Origin: Clostridia bacterium
Lineage (GTDB): Bacteria; Bacillota; Clostridia; Lachnospirales; Lachnospiraceae
Assembly: GCA_910576325.1 (NCBI GenBank)
Contig: CAJTIM010000003.1
Coordinates: forward strand, 62,001 to 126,000
Direction of reading: 5' to 3'
Length of the DNA stretch: 64,000 nt
Positions 61,070-64,000 of the stretch are shown here, in pieces. The position numbers and the translations under genes are program-made. The notes beneath the pieces are model-generated. The model did not search any database, was not told where the DNA came from, and worked only from the letters and a program-made list of their open reading frames with translations. Position 1 is the stretch's first letter, and the number at the start of each line of letters is the position of its first letter.

Positions 61070-61432
61070 ATGGACGAAAGAAACATTCATTTTGACTTCG
61101 ACTTTACTCCGATTGGACAGGCAATCAAAAAAGCCCGTGAATCCAGAGGGATAACAAGAGAGCAGCTTTCTGGTATTATCGGCTATGCTCCCAGACATAT
61201 TCAAGCGATTGAGAATGAGGGGCAGTATCCGAGTATTGAGCTGTTTATTCAACTCATTACAATGTTTGATGTGTCAGTTGATGAGTATATATTCCCAAAC
61301 AAAGAAGTCAAAAAAAGTTCTGTCCGCAGACGCTTAGACGCACAGCTCAACAGATTAGATGATAAAGAGCTTTTCGTCATAGAAGCAACCGTAAGCGGAC
61401 TATGTAAGGCAAAAGAGGAAACAGAGGATTAA
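61070..61432 (+). CDS. XRE-family transcriptional regulator
   Basis: 120 residues with GGTGG before the ATG. The HTH is IGQAIKKARESRGITREQLS, then GIIGYAPRHIQAIENEGQYP. Divergent from the cargo operon. At the equivalent place in Tn916 lies orf9, a regulator; here it likely controls the ABC/sigma operon. Confidence 0.92.
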   Translation: MDERNIHFDFDFTPIGQAIKKARESRGITREQLSGIIGYAPRHIQAIENEGQYPSIELFIQLITMFDVSVDEYIFPNKEVKKSSVRRRLDAQLNRLDDKELFVIEATVSGLCKAKEETED

Positions 61433-61459
61433 GCCCCTCTGTTTTTCTTTTGCCTGTTT

Positions 61460-63340
61460 TTAATAGGCAGGGATGCCGTAGCCGTAGATAGAGCGGCTCC
61501 CGACAGGGTAGCTCCGCTGCCTACAGGCATCTCCAGAGTTGCCCTCCACGGTGTAGACGATGCCGTTCTCGCACCGTTCCACGATGCCGACATGGTCGGT
61601 TTCCCCGTCACCCTCCCAGTCAAAGAAGATGATTTGTCCTGCTTCTGGCGTAAAGCCAACCTCCTGCCATTGCCCCCTATCCTTAAACCACTGAGAGCCG
61701 TTGACGCATCCCGCAAATTTAGGGATAACGCCGCTGTCGATATAGCCGCACTGGTCGGCACACCACGAAACGAAGCAGGCACACCATTCCACACGCCCGT
61801 CAAAACCGTACCATGACCAATACGGCTCGCCGCCTGCGTTGCCCACCTGCGACAGAGCCACGGTGACGATTTCGCCGTCCCCGATGGTGATGCCGTAAAG
61901 CACCGCAGACCAGAGGGAATTGTTTTCCTCGGCAAGTAATTCCGATAGCTGCTGCCGCTGTTCCTCGTTGAAGCCGTATCTGTCCGCCATTTCTTCGGCT
62001 GTCTTGTGGCTCATGGTGATATAAAGGTAGGTCTGGGTGACGGTGGTTTCCGTTTCCACGATATTCCCGTGACCGTCATCGCTCTCGGTTATCTGGGTTT
62101 CGGTCTTGCTCTCGGTACGGAAGCTGATTTCGTTCATCTCCCAGAAGATGTCCTTTAGGAGCTGCTTCTTGTTATCGTCCATTGTGGCGACTTCCTGTGG
62201 GTTGTCTGGGTCGGTGGTGGTCTTGACGGAGTACACCGCAAGCACCTCTTTCCAGACGGCACGGCTTCCAGACATCTCCAGTACATTGTGGGAAGTGCCG
62301 TTTATGATTTCATCAAGGCGGCTGTCGTAGTCGGCATTGATTTCACGGACTACGGTCTGCATGGTCATACCGTTTCCAGAGTCCTCGCCCGAAAAGAAGA
62401 TGCCGAACACCGAGCCGACAAGCAGCCCGATTAGGCAGATAATGAGTATCACAGCAACGGCAATCCACCCGCCTGCCATGATAGCCGCTATCAGAGCCTT
62501 TGTGCCTGCGATAATCGCCTTGATTGCCGCAATGGTAGCCTTGACCGCCGCTTTAATGGCGTGGGCTGTCGCCTTGGCGGTGGCTTTTGCCGCCTGCGCC
62601 GCTTTCTGGGCGGTTTTCACGGAAGTCTTTGCCGCTGCTTTTGTTGCTTTGGCGGTCTGCTCGGTGGTCTTAATCGCTGCCTTAGAGGTGGTCTGGGCGG
62701 TCTTGATGCCTTTCTCCGCAGTTTTGACCGTACTCTTTGTGGCAGCTTTGACGGCTTCTTTTGATTTTACCGCACCTTGGGCAGCGGCTCTGGCGGCTTC
62801 TCTCGTTTTTACCGTGCCTTGGGCGGTGGATTTTACCGTCTTTTCGGCATTTCGGGCGGTGGTCTTGATGGTCTGCTTTCCCTGCTGCCTTGTCTTGATA
62901 AAGCGGCTCTTTGCTTTCTCGCCTGCATTTGCGGGGGTATCGGGGGCAGGAGAACGGCTCGCCGCCCCGTGACGGGGCTGTGAGCCGTTCCGTTCTGCAG
63001 CAGCCTGTGCTTTCTGTTTCTCTGCGGTTTTTACCGCCCTTTTTCCCTTAAAGTCCTCCACCTTGTCCTTTGCCTTGATGATGTTCTCCTTGGTGGTCTG
63101 GACGGATTTCTGCCCCTGCCTGTTGAGCTGGTGTGCGCCCTCGCCTGCAATCCGCTCCGAAGCATAGGAAACCTTGTCGGCGGCGTACTCGGTGGCAGAG
63201 CTTTCCTCCGCATAATAACCCTGCTCCGCCTTTTCCTTGGTCTTGGCATAGGCGGCTTTCATGCGCTCCGAAGCGACAGCCGCCTTGTCGATAGCCTTGA
63301 TTGTGCCTTTGACCGCATCTCTGGTCTTAATCTTCGCCAT
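61460..63340 (-). CDS. CHAP-domain peptidoglycan hydrolase of the conjugation module
   Basis: 626 residues (AAAGGAGGC before the ATG). N-terminal 150 residues are charged; residues about 150-280 are a Lys/Ala/Thr-rich repeat helix (KTAEKGIKTAQTTSKAAIKT and similar), followed by a membrane segment (about 288-320). The C-terminal CHAP domain has catalytic Cys in EWCACFVSWCADQ, His in DHVGIVE and Asn in EGNSG. Tn1549-like elements carry such an enzyme to open the cell wall for the transfer machine. Confidence 0.9.
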   Translation of the reverse strand: MAKIKTRDAVKGTIKAIDKAAVASERMKAAYAKTKEKAEQGYYAEESSATEYAADKVSYASERIAGEGAHQLNRQGQKSVQTTKENIIKAKDKVEDFKGKRAVKTAEKQKAQAAAERNGSQPRHGAASRSPAPDTPANAGEKAKSRFIKTRQQGKQTIKTTARNAEKTVKSTAQGTVKTREAARAAAQGAVKSKEAVKAATKSTVKTAEKGIKTAQTTSKAAIKTTEQTAKATKAAAKTSVKTAQKAAQAAKATAKATAHAIKAAVKATIAAIKAIIAGTKALIAAIMAGGWIAVAVILIICLIGLLVGSVFGIFFSGEDSGNGMTMQTVVREINADYDSRLDEIINGTSHNVLEMSGSRAVWKEVLAVYSVKTTTDPDNPQEVATMDDNKKQLLKDIFWEMNEISFRTESKTETQITESDDGHGNIVETETTVTQTYLYITMSHKTAEEMADRYGFNEEQRQQLSELLAEENNSLWSAVLYGITIGDGEIVTVALSQVGNAGGEPYWSWYGFDGRVEWCACFVSWCADQCGYIDSGVIPKFAGCVNGSQWFKDRGQWQEVGFTPEAGQIIFFDWEGDGETDHVGIVERCENGIVYTVEGNSGDACRQRSYPVGSRSIYGYGIPAY

Positions 63341-63393
63341 ATGGAGCCTCCTTTCCGAAGATACGCTGTATCCTCTGGGATTTGGCGGTCAAA

Positions 63394-64000
63394 TCAGTCC
63401 ACCTTTTTCGCCACCACCACAAGCCTGCCATTCTGGGCAGAGTATTCGCAGGTGGAGAGGGTGATGAGCCTGTCGCCGTACTCGGCGGTCACGCCCGTAT
63501 CATAGAGGGCAAGTTCTTTACATTTCTCCACATAGGCGTTAAACTCGTCCTCGTTTTCCGCATTGACAAAATCATAGTAGCGGTAGCCCTCCGCACTGTA
63601 CGCCACGGTCTTGAATACGGCGATGATTTCATATTCGCCCTGCTTCGTGAGGGTGTCGAACTGGATGGTCTTGTGTTCTTCGTAAAACTCCTTTTCCTTG
63701 TAGCTCTCCAACGCCCCGAACATTTTGCCGCCCTTGATGTGGTGTCCGTAGATAACCAGATTATCGCTTGCGGCAATGTCGCAGTCCTCCTGCACATAGG
63801 GCGTACCTAAATCGCTGTACTCCTTTTCAAAGTTGCGCTTGAGGTAGAAGTTTGGATTGTTCTTACTCTGCATGACGGGGTAGTTGATGGTCGTGCCGTC
63901 AATGGCAATCCACCCTATCAAGTCCTCGTTCTGCAAGAACAGCTCGTTGTATCTCGCCAGAACGTCCTCGCCCTCGCTCACGGGTTCATCCGTGGGAACC
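63394..64000 (-). CDS. Class B sortase (5' end beyond window)
   Basis: The frame is open to the window edge. Conserved catalytic His in NLVIYGHHIKGGKMF, Cys in LITLSTCEYSAQNGRLVVVA and Arg after it. Sortase B enzymes on such ICEs attach surface proteins, probably adhesins for mating. The C-terminus is complete (stop at 63394). The true start and the signal anchor are outside. Confidence 0.92.
   Translation of the reverse strand, partial: VPTDEPVSEGEDVLARYNELFLQNEDLIGWIAIDGTTINYPVMQSKNNPNFYLKRNFEKEYSDLGTPYVQEDCDIAASDNLVIYGHHIKGGKMFGALESYKEKEFYEEHKTIQFDTLTKQGEYEIIAVFKTVAYSAEGYRYYDFVNAENEDEFNAYVEKCKELALYDTGVTAEYGDRLITLSTCEYSAQNGRLVVVAKKVD

Larger units (their letters stand above)
53505..64000. 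mobile_element. Tn916/Tn1549-type integrative conjugative element (partial)
   Basis: Gene order from the end is int, xis, mazF, sigma factor, KTR protein, cargo operon, XRE regulator, CHAP hydrolase, sortase B. It runs past the window end. Int and Xis resemble those of Tn916; CHAP and class B sortase match conjugation modules of Tn1549-like elements. The place where Tn916 has tetM carries an ABC/ECF sigma operon. Confidence 0.9.

Overview
The window looks like a chromosome segment from a Gram-positive, spore-forming gut anaerobe of the class Clostridia, most likely Lachnospiraceae. This is inference from gene content and style: a dcw cluster with SpoVD/SpoVE-type proteins, flavo-diiron protein, ferredoxin-type aldo/keto reductase, many radical SAM enzymes, a DegV domain, and a Tn916/Tn1549-type conjugative element. 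No rRNA, tRNA or CRISPR array was seen.

Layout. (1) 1-1142: a radical SAM enzyme (cut by the window edge) downstream of a small RiPP-like precursor gene, with a hairpin between them. (2) 1401-13490: a division and cell wall (dcw) operon on the minus strand, read mraZ, rsmH, ftsL, two class B PBP genes in tandem, mraY, murD, ftsW, murA, ftsQ, behind a sigma-A-type promoter and three MraZ boxes. (3) 13693-17744: DedA, YchF, and an Fe-S aldo/keto reductase with a divergent MerR regulator and a 19-bp-spacer MerR promoter. (4) 18072-23451: the pyrH-frr-uppS-cdsA-dxr-rseP cluster. (5) 23647-29754: HAD phosphatase, a radical SAM pair, a DUF3786 protein, and a glycine-riboswitch-controlled amino acid:Na+ symporter. 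(6) 29727-34713: an AT-rich island with an unrecognised three-gene cassette, decayed genes (AbiEi-like, methyltransferase), a CatA-like acetyltransferase and a GntR regulator. (7) 35006-41366: a signalling locus of a receiver protein, a large hybrid histidine kinase with HPt, and a hybrid kinase fused to a DegV domain. (8) 41654-47000: a complete liv branched-chain amino acid ABC transporter. (9) 47306-53091: NYN nuclease, MBL hydrolase, FprA, HAD phosphatase, then gene remnants and an orphan RelB. (10) From about 53505 to the window end: an integrative conjugative element (ICE) that has split a response regulator gene. It carries int, xis, mazF, sigma, a Cys-rich KTR protein, an ABC/lipoprotein/ECF-sigma cargo operon, an XRE regulator, a CHAP hydrolase and sortase B.

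The most unusual structure is intergenic. Five long imperfect palindromes (205-238 bp, family A) share a conserved, asymmetrically mismatched core but have outer arms that are self-complementary and different in every copy. Two further palindrome families (B, three copies; C, two copies) also sit in intergenic gaps. I do not know a named family for any of them. Strand composition also flips across the window: the plus strand is A/C-rich on the left and G/T-rich between about 45 and 52 kb.
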